This document shows positions 32,844-41,503 of a stretch of 45,422 nucleotides of DNA, in pieces. Source of the DNA: Methylococcaceae bacterium (lineage in GTDB: Bacteria; Pseudomonadota; Gammaproteobacteria; Methylococcales; Methylomonadaceae); NCBI GenBank assembly GCA_947505105.1, contig CANNKG010000019.1, positions 1 through 45,422 of the forward strand. The letters run 5' to 3'. Position 1 is the stretch's first letter. Each line of letters opens with the position of its first letter. The notes beneath the pieces were generated by a model that worked only from the letters and a program-made list of their open reading frames with translations, was not told where the DNA came from and made no database searches. The translations under genes and the position numbers were made by a program.

Positions 32844-34184
32844 CTAACGGCGCCGACGCTGACGCCAAATCCAAAAACCAGAGCCTAACAGGCTCAACGG
32901 AACAACGACCAAAAATCCTAGCCCCATGCTGCCGAGCACTATCGGAGCGAGTTTTAAGCTGTTGTCGGGGGTAATACGTGCGGGGATTTCGAGATAATTG
33001 TCGTCCTGAACCAGCCATTTGATGATACGCAGCCCAAGATCGAGATTACCGACATTGCCCAGATAGGAATTCGATAAAAAATCGCCATCGCCGATCACGA
33101 CGATACGTTGTTGCTTGCCCGTTTGCTGGCGGGTCAAGGCTAGACCGAATGATAGAGGGCCGACTTTTTCAGTAGTCTTGTTGATAGACAGAGGGCTCTG
33201 GCGCGGCTCGGTTTCATTCCAGGCCTTGGCGGAACTGGTCAGAAAACTGACACTTTGAAAGGTATTTTCCGGGATAATCTGTAAGGCGGCGGTTTCCGGA
33301 AATAAACTCATAGTTTCGAGATTTCGAGTAATCGAATGCGGGGTTGGATAGCTATTAATGACGATAAAATCCGGATGATCAATGCCATAAAGTTTTACTT
33401 CCGGATCGATCAGAACGCCCGGTAATCGGCTGATGCCGAGTTTGCTTAATAGAGGATCAAGGGTGTCTTGATCCGGTTCCACGAGTAATAATAAATTTCC
33501 GCCCTGGTCGAGATACTGTTCAAGAATTTTAAGTTCCCCGTCAAGCAACTTGACGCGTGGATTTGCAATGACCAGCAGGGCCGAGTTATTGGGGATTTCG
33601 GAAAGATTGGTCAGATCAAGGGGCTGGGCGTTTTGTTGATGCTGTTGAAGATGGGTTGAGAACTCACCCAAATCAAAATTGGCGGCCCCTAATGCATCGC
33701 GTTCACCGTGACCGGTCAAAAAACTGATCCAGTGATCCTGACTATAGGCAAGTTGTAGCAAGGCATTACTTAATGATAATTCACTTAAAAAAGTGATTTT
33801 TTCAGTTCTACCCTGGTAATCAACGACTACAGCGCCTTCTTTGCCGATATTTAACTCACGAATTCTGGCAGGATCACTGGCCGGATCGACAAAATTTAAA
33901 CTGAGGTCAGCTTTATGTTGAAGGTAACGCTCAACCAATTGGCTAATTTGTTTGCGCAGCGGCAGGCCTTTTTGAATATAGGCCGTAATTTTGATAGGTC
34001 CGGAGAGTTGATCAAGGAGTTTCTGCGACGCTGTCGACAAGGTATTGCTATTATTGACGGTGATATCCAGCGTGTATTCATAACGATGACTTACCCAAGC
34101 GAACCCGATCATAATTAAAAGTAAACTCCAGGTCAGGAGCAGATTTCTAATTTTTAATGGATGGATTTGTTTAAAAAACTTCAT
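32844..34184 (-). CDS. GldG-type auxiliary component of an ABC exporter
   Basis: 446 residues: an N-terminal TM helix (LLLTWSLLLIMIGFAWVSH), a large periplasmic domain and a C-terminal TM helix (LGLGFLVVVPLSLLGSGFWIW) followed by RRRR. The periplasmic part has the GldG/DUF4350-like features YEYTLDITVNNSNTLS, PASDPARIRELNIGKEG, LTGHGERD and VIGDGDFLSN. In Bacteroidetes GldG belongs with GldA/GldF, required for gliding. In proteobacteria the same three-gene set is widespread and its substrate is unknown. It starts 9 bases after gldF. A DUF4340 gene, often next in such operons, is absent and mutM takes its place. Confidence 0.82.
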   Translation of the reverse strand: MKFFKQIHPLKIRNLLLTWSLLLIMIGFAWVSHRYEYTLDITVNNSNTLSTASQKLLDQLSGPIKITAYIQKGLPLRKQISQLVERYLQHKADLSLNFVDPASDPARIRELNIGKEGAVVVDYQGRTEKITFLSELSLSNALLQLAYSQDHWISFLTGHGERDALGAANFDLGEFSTHLQQHQQNAQPLDLTNLSEIPNNSALLVIANPRVKLLDGELKILEQYLDQGGNLLLLVEPDQDTLDPLLSKLGISRLPGVLIDPEVKLYGIDHPDFIVINSYPTPHSITRNLETMSLFPETAALQIIPENTFQSVSFLTSSAKAWNETEPRQSPLSINKTTEKVGPLSFGLALTRQQTGKQQRIVVIGDGDFLSNSYLGNVGNLDLGLRIIKWLVQDDNYLEIPARITPDNSLKLAPIVLGSMGLGFLVVVPLSLLGSGFWIWRQRRRR

Positions 34185-34193
34185 GACGAATGA

Positions 34194-34985
34194 CTATTCG
34201 ACAGACGAGTTATGAACAACGGCTGGGGAAATTTTTTGCAAAAGTTCCTGTTCCAGTCGCAAAATACTTAAGAGCAGACATAAGGTGATGCCGAATACAA
34301 AATACAACACATCTTCCGAACTGATTAAGCCGCTTTGCAGGTTCTGAAAATGTCGTAGTATCGACAGATATTGCATTACTGGACTAGGGTGGTCACTAAT
34401 ACTGCTACTCCAATCCAGTACCCAGAGTAATAACAGAAGCCCGAAAGTGCTGAGTGCGGCTATCGTTGGCTGTAGCGTAATACAAGACATCAAGAGACCG
34501 ACAGCCGTATAGGTGGCGGCTAATAAACTCATCGCCAGAAGATTGGCAAAAAATTTACCAAAATCCAGCGTTCCCCCTAAGAGTAATGACAAAGGCATCA
34601 GACTGGTCAACAGAATGCTGACGCTAAGCAAGCCAAAAACCGCAAGATACTTACCGAGAATGATCTGAAGATGACTAATCGGGGAAGATAATAGTAATGC
34701 CAAGGTTTTGTTACGTCGCTCTTCGCATATTATGCGCATCGTTAACAAAGGCGTCACCAGCATGAAGATAATCGCGGCATTACCAAACAAGGGGGTAATA
34801 ATAATGTCGGCGATGCCCGGTGCATCGTTCATACTGACTAAGCGTGGCTGTAAGACATTGAATGCCTCTACTTGGGATAAAAATAAATACGCCATGAGCC
34901 ATTGCACAACGGCCAATATCGACCACGCTAACGGTGAAAGAAACAGAGTTTTAAATTCGCGCTGGGCAATTGTTAGAATCATCAT
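34194..34985 (-). CDS. GldF-type ABC-2 permease
   Basis: 263 residues with six hydrophobic segments, the typical ABC-2 permease plan (LSPLAWSILAVVQWLMAYLF, then IITPLFGNAAIIFMLVTPLL, further helices, ending with VLYFVFGITLCLLLSIL). The conserved ICEERRNKTLALLLSSPIS loop identifies the family. The start overlaps the upstream ATPase stop by 4 bases (ATGA type), so translation is coupled. Together with the ATPase and GldG-like protein it makes a complete export unit of unknown substrate. Confidence 0.85.
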   Translation of the reverse strand: MMILTIAQREFKTLFLSPLAWSILAVVQWLMAYLFLSQVEAFNVLQPRLVSMNDAPGIADIIITPLFGNAAIIFMLVTPLLTMRIICEERRNKTLALLLSSPISHLQIILGKYLAVFGLLSVSILLTSLMPLSLLLGGTLDFGKFFANLLAMSLLAATYTAVGLLMSCITLQPTIAALSTFGLLLLLWVLDWSSSISDHPSPVMQYLSILRHFQNLQSGLISSEDVLYFVFGITLCLLLSILRLEQELLQKISPAVVHNSSVE

Positions 34986-35950
34986 ACCGTCGCTAAACTT
35001 GGATCAGGTTCTTGGATTAAATCAATAAAAATATCCTCCAGAGAATGGCGGATCGGCACGATTTCGAGCAAGCCCCAGCCTGCATTGACAATAGTTGCCA
35101 CGATTTGTTCGGTGACGACCGACAAATCCGAAATCTGTGTGATATTCGCATCGCTGACACAATGAACCAAAACCTTCGTGGGACTTATACTTTCGAACGA
35201 CGCTATTCCTGGAATAAGATTTAAGCGGTCGAGCTCAATCGGCGAACGAGTCGTAATCTGCAAGATGGACGAGTGCATCAGAAGATTCAATTCTTCAATG
35301 CTTTTTCTGAGTATTAGTTTGCCTTGCCGAATAATCTGCACATGACTGCAAGATTCCTGGACTTCCGACAAAATATGCGTTGACAGAATAATGCCATGAT
35401 CTTGACCCAGTTCGCGGATCAGATGCCGAATTTCTCTGATTTGTAAGGGGTCAAGCCCGATGGTAGGCTCGTCGAGAATAATGACCGGCGGGTTATGCAA
35501 AATGGCCTGGGCGATCCCGACTCGTTGTTGATAACCTTGCGAGAGATTTTGGATAAGCCGCTCGGCGACTGCTTCAAGTCCGCAGCGATGTTTTGCCGAT
35601 TTGAGTGCAGCATCAATTTGCTTGGGCGGAATACGGTGAATTTTGGCGCAATACCCCAAGAACTCATTAACGGTGAGTTCTTTGTAAAGCGGAGGGGTAT
35701 CTGGCAGGTAACCTAGATTATGTTTTGCAGCGAGTGGTTGGTGCAATAAATCAAAGCCATTAATGGCAATGGTTCCGGTACTGGGGGCAAGATTGCCGCT
35801 CAGCATTTGCATGGTCGTGGTTTTCCCGGCGCCATTCGGCCCCAAAAATCCCAACACTTCGCCTGTTGACAGGTTAAAGCTGATATTGTCTACCGCACAA
35901 TGCCGATCATAGTAGCGAGACAGGTTTTCCGCTGCAATCAATACCGACAT
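34982..35950 (-). CDS. ABC exporter ATPase (GldA type)
   Basis: 322 residues. Walker A GPNGAGKTT, ABC signature LSQGYQQRV, Walker B VIILDEPTIGLDPLQ and switch His in ILSTHILSEVQ are all intact. A C-terminal extension of about 90 residues (after QIIRQGKLIL) is typical of the CcmA/GldA-like ATPases that energise ABC-2 permeases. The start is 6 bases after the hflD stop. Substrate unknown. Confidence 0.88.
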   Translation of the reverse strand: MSVLIAAENLSRYYDRHCAVDNISFNLSTGEVLGFLGPNGAGKTTTMQMLSGNLAPSTGTIAINGFDLLHQPLAAKHNLGYLPDTPPLYKELTVNEFLGYCAKIHRIPPKQIDAALKSAKHRCGLEAVAERLIQNLSQGYQQRVGIAQAILHNPPVIILDEPTIGLDPLQIREIRHLIRELGQDHGIILSTHILSEVQESCSHVQIIRQGKLILRKSIEELNLLMHSSILQITTRSPIELDRLNLIPGIASFESISPTKVLVHCVSDANITQISDLSVVTEQIVATIVNAGWGLLEIVPIRHSLEDIFIDLIQEPDPSLATV

Positions 35951-35956
35951 GGAGAG

Positions 35957-36583
35957 TTATTGAAGCTCCAATAGCAGACGTTCGATTTCAAGCTGAAGTT
36001 TTTTCCGAAAAATAAGAAAACGCCAGCGAGCACCACCACATTGGCGCCATAAAATCGCTGAACGGATGCCCGAAAGTAAAATCGCTCTGATTTTATTGAC
36101 GATGGCGGGATTACGTAGATATTCTTCTTCGCCATTAATCATGATTCGGGGCTGGAGGGTGCTGATGGTTGTATGATACAAATCACCGAGGCTGGCCAGG
36201 ACATTTTCATGAAGCAGTCCGAAATGCTCTGCTTGACCCGTCGCCTTGTCGATACCGCTGCTGATGGTTTTTAGCAGGTCCGGTTTTTTGACCAATTGTC
36301 GTTCTAAAAACACAATCGACGCTGAATAGCGCGCTTGTTCCGGATTGTGAATTCGGTGCCCGGTGAGTTGGGTATTTAGTTCAGTTAAGCCAAGCTTAAC
36401 TCCGGCTAAGCCCCCATAGATATCGGTAACGCTTTCTGAATCAATCTTCAGGATACTTCCCACACTTGCGGTAAGCGCGTCTTCATCGACGCGACCGGTA
36501 GTGGCTAATTGCTGTGCTAAGCTTGCGGCTTGGGCAATCCCTGCTAGGGCAATGGCTTGATTGGTTAATGTATTGAGATCCAT
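35957..36583 (-). CDS. hflD: HflD, high-frequency lysogenization protein homologue
   Basis: 208 residues, the usual HflD length, with the signature start TNQAIALAGIAQAASLAQQLATTG and LGLTELNTQL, QARYSASIVFLERQL in the middle. E. coli HflD is a peripheral inner-membrane protein that binds phage lambda CII and lowers its DNA binding. Its normal cell role is not settled. Usually it sits between mnmA and purB. Here it heads a minus-strand cluster with the Gld-type ABC exporter and mutM, with 6 bases to the next gene. Confidence 0.9.
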   Translation of the reverse strand: MDLNTLTNQAIALAGIAQAASLAQQLATTGRVDEDALTASVGSILKIDSESVTDIYGGLAGVKLGLTELNTQLTGHRIHNPEQARYSASIVFLERQLVKKPDLLKTISSGIDKATGQAEHFGLLHENVLASLGDLYHTTISTLQPRIMINGEEEYLRNPAIVNKIRAILLSGIRSAILWRQCGGARWRFLIFRKKLQLEIERLLLELQ

Positions 36584-36721
36584 AAAATTTGGTCTTGATA
36601 ATGACTGAGGATGCGTCGGGTAATTTTTGATATTATTGCTGTTATCCCCATTGTATCGTGAATTTAACAGTAATTTTATGCTTCTAGGACTAAAATGTTA
36701 TTTAAATAGTTCCATCGATCT

Positions 36722-37471
36722 TTAGAACACACCCATCACCATTGCTTGAACGACTGATTCGTCAATTCCCTTTAGGCCGAATTTATTGTGCCAGTAGCTA
36801 TACTCCGTTCCAATATACACATGCTCCTTTTGCCAACCGACCAAATCACCTAAATCCAACACAAGCTGCGGTTGAGACAAAATTTGCGTGACATTGGATT
36901 GACTGCAATTACCGGTTTTGAAATCGGTAAAACCTCTAAATTTAAATTTAACCTTACCCATTGAAAAGGGGTAGCTCCAGACCGGAGTCACTTGAACTCC
37001 ATAACGACCGGCAATATTTTCATCCTTATACGCGGCAATATCTAGCTGTAAATAATTGAACCACTCATTTTTCAAATCAAAACTGATGCCTAACAGATAA
37101 GCTCTAAAATTGTCCCGTTCCGGTTTATTGCTGATATTTAAACTTGCAAGTAGCGAAAAATCTTTGATTGGACCCAACGAGAAATTTGCCTGAGTGATTT
37201 TGTTGAAACTTAGATAAGAATAGACCTCCGTGTATATTTCAGTGCTTATATCATTACGATTAATGATATCGGCAAAGAAGAAATTACTGCCATATTTCCA
37301 GCCGTCGCTATGTTCAAGAGTTATCGTGGTCCGGTCAGGGGAGCCGAGGGTAAAATTTGAGCCATAGAGCACTTGAATATCGTTGGACATCCAATCAAAC
37401 ACCTGAGCATGACAATTCCCACATGTGACGAATGAACAGAGGACAAGGGTCAGATATTTAGTAGGGTGCAT
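36722..37471 (-). CDS. Tsx/OmpK-like nucleoside-type outer-membrane channel
   Basis: 249 residues with a signal peptide ending NCHAQ, then amphipathic beta strands starting FDWMSNDIQVLYG and closing with VMGVF, a terminal Phe. The FDWMSN...LYGSNF opening and the YGSNFFFADI strand resemble the Tsx family of 12-stranded nucleoside channels. Substrate cannot be read from the sequence. It is 138 bases upstream of hflD on the same strand, so possibly separate. Its own promoter should lie in the divergent region 37472-37800. Confidence 0.75.
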   Translation of the reverse strand: MHPTKYLTLVLCSFVTCGNCHAQVFDWMSNDIQVLYGSNFTLGSPDRTTITLEHSDGWKYGSNFFFADIINRNDISTEIYTEVYSYLSFNKITQANFSLGPIKDFSLLASLNISNKPERDNFRAYLLGISFDLKNEWFNYLQLDIAAYKDENIAGRYGVQVTPVWSYPFSMGKVKFKFRGFTDFKTGNCSQSNVTQILSQPQLVLDLGDLVGWQKEHVYIGTEYSYWHNKFGLKGIDESVVQAMVMGVF

Positions 37472-37800
37472 TTTAAATTAAATATTCAAGTATTAAAGTC
37501 TAACCAGCGCCACTTTTGACGAGAAGCCCTAATGAATCATTATTCGAAATATAGCAGTTAAATAAATTTGCGAAACTTACCAGATGATTTTATTTTGTTT
37601 AATTATTTTTGATAGAAATGGGAATTTTTATTTATATTTATCTATGTTATTGATAATAAAATTGTTCCATTAAATTTGATTTCGGCAAATCAAGATTAGG
37701 GTAGAATAGCCTCTGCCTATTGTGTGCGTTCCTCTTAGTCTCTGCCAAGTAGATTAAGTCCTGATAACTATAGATATTTTGTTTATTTTTTAAAAAACCC
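37472..37800. other. Divergent intergenic region with a palindrome
   Basis: 329 AT-rich bases with no gene. One clear element is TTGATTT (37676-37682) paired with AAATCAA (37687-37693) around CGGC, 8 bases before a TAGAAT (37702-37707) that could serve as a -10 box for the rightward membrane-protein gene. The palindrome could be a regulator site or a small hairpin. Confidence 0.4.
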
Positions 37801-38913
37801 ATGGCAAATTCAGGAGATAACTCAGTATTACCGCTGCTGCAAGAGTGGTTCCGGCGGATTTTGCCTAATTCGCAAGCGGTTGCGCTGGCAATTATGGTAT
37901 TGGTCGTATTTTTACTGATTTATTTTTTGGCCAATATCCTGATGCCGGTGTTTGCATCGATTGTTCTGGCATACCTGTTAGATGGATTAGTTGAAAAAAT
38001 CAGCCAGCGCAATATCCCGAGACTCGTAGCCGTATATTTAGTGTTTACTGGATTTATGACGATGCTGGGTTTTTTCTTATTTGTATTAATGCCTTTAGTG
38101 ATGGATCAGGCGGTCCAGTTAATCGGGCGTATTCCACAGATTTTGGGAAGTATTCAGAATATTTTGCTACGTTTACCTAAATTACATCCTAAATTGGTTT
38201 CGGAAACCGGTATCAGAGACATCCTCATTGCGATTCAAAATGAGTTATTGCGCTACGGTCAGGATGTTTTGTCACTTTCGGCAGCGTCTGTGGTTGGTCT
38301 GGTAACCGCAATGACTTACTTGTTTTTAGTTCCGATGATGGTGTTTTTTTTATTGAAAGATAAAAAGGCTTTGAGCGCTTGGTTTATGCAGTTCATGCCT
38401 AGAGATCAAAATTTAACTCAAAGCGTCTGGCAAGAAATTGATATGCAAATCGGCAACTACGTACGTGGCAAGTTTGCCGAAGTCGTGATCTTATGGTTCA
38501 CAAGTTATGTGGTTTTTTCCGCAATGTCGTTGAATTATGCAATGCTGTTGGCGGTATTAATGGGGCTTTCAGTCATTATTCCCTATGTTGGTGCAACGCT
38601 AGTGACCCTGCCGGTGCTTGCCGTCGCTTATTTTCAATGGGGTCTCGCGGCAGATCAGTTTATGTATTTCATGATCGCCTATGCCATTATTCAGGCGGTG
38701 GATGGGGTGGTTTTGGTACCGTTGCTATTTTCAGAGGCGGTTAATTTGCATCCGATTGCAATTATTATCGCTATTCTAATGTTTGGCGGCATGTGGGGAT
38801 TTTGGGGGGTATTCTTTGCGATACCACTAGCAACGGTTGTTAAAGCCTTGTTAAGCGCTTGGCCCAGAGCGGACGGTAGAGTTTATCATTCCATGCACAC
38901 GAGTATACGTTAA
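37801..38913 (+). CDS. AI-2E/PerM family membrane transporter
   Basis: 370 residues with seven or eight TM helices (ALAIMVLVVFLLIYFLANIL; then AVYLVFTGFMTMLGFFLFVL; LVTAMTYLFLVPMMVFFLL; later helices to FWGVFFAIPLATVVKAL). Family features are VPMMVFFLLKDK, the GNYVRGK segment, and MGLSVIIPYVGA. Members include E. coli PerM and TqsA, and Na+/H+ antiporters in some halophiles, so transport of autoinducer-2 should not be assumed. No strong ribosome binding site precedes the ATG. It converges on phoH with a 17-base gap. Confidence 0.88.
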   Translation: MANSGDNSVLPLLQEWFRRILPNSQAVALAIMVLVVFLLIYFLANILMPVFASIVLAYLLDGLVEKISQRNIPRLVAVYLVFTGFMTMLGFFLFVLMPLVMDQAVQLIGRIPQILGSIQNILLRLPKLHPKLVSETGIRDILIAIQNELLRYGQDVLSLSAASVVGLVTAMTYLFLVPMMVFFLLKDKKALSAWFMQFMPRDQNLTQSVWQEIDMQIGNYVRGKFAEVVILWFTSYVVFSAMSLNYAMLLAVLMGLSVIIPYVGATLVTLPVLAVAYFQWGLAADQFMYFMIAYAIIQAVDGVVLVPLLFSEAVNLHPIAIIIAILMFGGMWGFWGVFFAIPLATVVKALLSAWPRADGRVYHSMHTSIR

Positions 38914-38930
38914 GGATCTTCATTTTAAGT

Positions 38931-40349
38931 CTATAAGGTATTAGACGCAAAATCGGCTAAACGTGAGCGTTCTCCGCGTTTAAGCGTAATATGCGCACTG
39001 TGTTCCCAAGTTTTAAAACGATCTACAACATAAGTAAGCCCTGATGTCGTTGGCGTCAAATAAGGCGTATCGATTTGGGTCAAATTACCGATACAGATGA
39101 TTTTTGTGCCGGGACCTGCCCGAGTAATTAAGGTTTTCATTTGTTTCGGGGTCAGATTTTGAGCCTCGTCGATAATGAGATAACGATTCAAAAAAGTTCG
39201 ACCGCGCATAAAATTCAACGAACGGATTTTCACTCGATTCATAAGCAGATTATGGGTGGCTTCATTCTCCCAATGATTGTTTTGTTCAAGACGATTATTG
39301 AGTAATTCAAGATTGTCCATCAATGCGCCCATCCAGGGTGCCATTTTTTCTTCTTCACTACCGGGCAAAAAACCGATATCTTCCCCGACCGGGATGGTTT
39401 CGCGCGTCATGATGATTTCATGATAAATTTTTTTCTCAATGGTTTGATGCAGGCCGGCCGCAAGCGCTAACAGCGTTTTTCCAGTACCGGCTGTACCCAG
39501 TAAGGTCACAAAATCTACCAAGGGATCTAAAAGCACATTGAGCGCAAAGTTCTGTTCGCGATTTTTGGCGGTAATGCCCCAGATGTTGGCGTGGTTCAAG
39601 CGATAGTCTTTGGCAAGTTCGATAACCGCAACCTCACTATTACAAGTCCTGACGATCGCTTCGAAATTTTCGCCATCCTCTATATAAAGGTATTGATTCG
39701 GATACCAATCGGCCACTAAGGGACCGCTGATTTTGTAGAAGGTCCGATCTTTTTCCTGCCAGGATTGCATTTGTCCACTATGGGTATCCCAAAAATTAGC
39801 GGGCAGGGCACTGGCGCCACTAAACAGTAAATCAATATCATCCAAGGTTTCATCGCTATGGTAATCTTCTGCCGCAAGTTCCAGCGCGGCAGCTTTAATA
39901 CGCATATTGATATCTTTTGAAACCAGGATTACCTGGGTATTGGGCAGTTCCTTGCTGAGGGCGAGCACGACATTCAGAATTGAATTGTCGGCCAGATGTC
40001 CCGGCATGGTTTTTGGCAGCAGGGAGGATAATTGTTGCGTTTGAAAATATAAGCGTCCGTCTAGTTTGTGTTCAGCATTGGGAGCATGTTCGATTCTTGA
40101 CAGCGGAAGTCCATCCTGGATATTTTTTTGACTCGCATCTCGGATTAATTCATCAAGAAAGCGACTGACCTGCCTGACATTGCGCGAAACTTCCGATAAG
40201 CCTTTCTTGGCATGATCGAGTTCCTCAAGGACCACCATTGGAATAAATAAATTATGCTCCTGGAAATGAAAAATGGCGCTTGGATCATGGATCAAGACAT
40301 TGGTGTCCAGAACAAATAATTTTTTCTGCGGGCAGTCGTGAAGTGTCAT
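38931..40349 (-). CDS. PhoH family ATPase with N-terminal PIN domain
   Basis: 472 residues. The PIN nuclease domain (about 8-150) starts FVLDTNVLIHDPSAI and keeps acidic residues in LEELDHAKKG and LVSKDINMRIKA. The PhoH ATPase (about 240-470) has Walker A LLGTAGTGKTLLALAAG and Walker B LIIDEAQNLTP, then GNLTQIDTPYLT. The fusion is the PhoH2 type, thought to act on RNA as a helicase and nuclease. It follows the peroxiredoxin gene by 10 bases, on the same strand, and both may share a promoter at 40898-40926. It converges with the PerM-type gene. Confidence 0.9.
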   Translation of the reverse strand: MTLHDCPQKKLFVLDTNVLIHDPSAIFHFQEHNLFIPMVVLEELDHAKKGLSEVSRNVRQVSRFLDELIRDASQKNIQDGLPLSRIEHAPNAEHKLDGRLYFQTQQLSSLLPKTMPGHLADNSILNVVLALSKELPNTQVILVSKDINMRIKAAALELAAEDYHSDETLDDIDLLFSGASALPANFWDTHSGQMQSWQEKDRTFYKISGPLVADWYPNQYLYIEDGENFEAIVRTCNSEVAVIELAKDYRLNHANIWGITAKNREQNFALNVLLDPLVDFVTLLGTAGTGKTLLALAAGLHQTIEKKIYHEIIMTRETIPVGEDIGFLPGSEEEKMAPWMGALMDNLELLNNRLEQNNHWENEATHNLLMNRVKIRSLNFMRGRTFLNRYLIIDEAQNLTPKQMKTLITRAGPGTKIICIGNLTQIDTPYLTPTTSGLTYVVDRFKTWEHSAHITLKRGERSRLADFASNTL

Positions 40350-40359
40350 AGGCTTGGCT

Positions 40360-40833
40360 TTATCCGGAGAGGGCAGTTAAGGTTTGTAAAACGTCATCGA
40401 TATGACCTTTGACTTTCACTTTTCGCCATTCATGACACAAAATGCCTTCGGCGTTAATCAAAAAGGTGCTGCGTTCGATGCCGCGAACTTGTTTGCCATA
40501 CATGTTTTTCATTTTAATGACATCAAAAAGCTGACATAACGATTCATCGGCATCCGAAATTAGTTCGAAAGGAAAATTCTGCTTACATTTGAAATTATTA
40601 TGTGAATTTATGCTATCTCTGGAAACGCCGAAGATAGTGCAATTCAGCGCACTAAATTCCTCAAACCGGTCGCGAAAATCTTGTCCTTCCTGGGTACAGC
40701 CTGGCGTGCTGTCTTTGGGATAAAAATATAAAATGATATTACGACCATGATAGTCGGCAAAATTAATACTCTGCTCAGTTGTTGCGGAGACTTGAATTTT
40801 GGGGATTGCGTCACCAAGTTTAAGAGAGGTCAT
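40360..40833 (-). CDS. bcp: Bcp/PrxQ-type thioredoxin-dependent peroxiredoxin
   Basis: 157 residues. It reduces peroxides using the peroxidatic Cys in DSTPGCTQEG. The E. coli Bcp resolving Cys, five residues later, is replaced by Gln. Another Cys occurs about 20 residues downstream (ALNCTIFG), and further ones later (KCKQN, LCQL), so resolution may be atypical or intermolecular. The IFGVSRDSINSH and RSTFLIN blocks fit PrxQ. AAGGAT precedes the ATG, with a good promoter 60 to 90 bases upstream. First gene of a likely two-gene unit with phoH. Confidence 0.92.
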   Translation of the reverse strand: MTSLKLGDAIPKIQVSATTEQSINFADYHGRNIILYFYPKDSTPGCTQEGQDFRDRFEEFSALNCTIFGVSRDSINSHNNFKCKQNFPFELISDADESLCQLFDVIKMKNMYGKQVRGIERSTFLINAEGILCHEWRKVKVKGHIDDVLQTLTALSG

Positions 40834-40897
40834 CGCTTGTATCCTTACGAAAGTTGATTGGATTTTTGAATAGTAAGCGTTTATTCAGCTTTTGCAA

Positions 40898-40926
40898 AGT
40901 ATAGTGCAACATCCAGCGATTCTAAA
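40898..40926 (-). promoter_or_regulatory. Putative promoter of bcp-phoH
   Basis: On the minus strand: TTTAGA (40926-40921), 17-base spacer, TATACT (40903-40898). A start near 40891 gives a leader of about 58 bases before bcp. Confidence 0.5.
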
Positions 40927-40964
40927 ATTAATTCGTGAACGTGTAATATGGGAATATTTATCAT

Positions 40965-41001
40965 AGTGTATTGTTCTTATTAATAAAAATTCGTATACAC
41001 T
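40965..41001 (+). promoter_or_regulatory. Inverted repeat framing a weak promoter upstream of hfq
   Basis: AGTGTAT (40965-40971) and ATACACT (40995-41001) are perfect inverse copies. Between and within them lie TTGTTC (40971-40976) and TATACA (40994-40999) with a 17-base spacer, a weak sigma-70 pattern. If used, the hfq leader would be about 205 bases. The rest of the 382-base gap 40834-41215 shows no gene. AAGGAG before hfq is clear. Confidence 0.3.
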
Positions 41002-41215
41002 TTGCGGATATTAACTTTTGCGGCAATATGTTTGATAAGTTATGAGGCTCTCAAGGTAGTTTGCCAAGGGTATTTATGACACAATACCCATTACGGTGGA
41101 CATTGTAATAAGAGTTAAGCCAACTAGGTTCTGAGCAACAAAAAACTTTTTATAGAGCGACAATCTTTACTGGTCGACGGGTACTAGAACATTTTAAACA
41201 ATAAGGAGAAATTGG

Positions 41216-41467
41216 ATGTCAAAAAGTCAAAATCTACAGGATACATTCCTGAATGCCTTGAGAAAAGATCATACGCCCGTATCGATCTTCTTAGTGAATG
41301 GCATCAAACTTCAGGGCCGTGTTGATTCCTTTGATCAATATGTCGTGATGCTTAAAAATACTGTCAGTCAAATGGTCTATAAACATGCGATATCGACTAT
41401 CGTGCCGGGTCGGGCCATCAGAGTCATTCCGGATAATGCCGATAATATCGATGTTATTGAGGAATAG
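41216..41467 (+). CDS. hfq: RNA chaperone Hfq
   Basis: 83 residues forming hexameric Sm-like rings that pair small RNAs with mRNAs. It has both Sm motifs, including the Sm1 region with [13 protein letters not shown] and the Sm2 [10 protein letters not shown] block, which carries the KH pair that binds U-rich 3' ends, and a proximal-face Gln near the start ([10 protein letters not shown]). The C-terminal tail is short and acidic (ADNIDVIEE), shorter than in E. coli. AAGGAG lies 7 bases before the ATG. It is followed by hflX after 36 bases. Confidence 0.98.
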   Translation: MSKSQNLQDTFLNALRKDHTPVSIFLVNGIKLQGRVDSFDQYVVMLKNTVSQMVYKHAISTIVPGRAIRVIPDNADNIDVIEE

Positions 41468-41503
41468 TGGTTACTCATCAAATGCTAATTCAGAGGTATA
41501 AAT

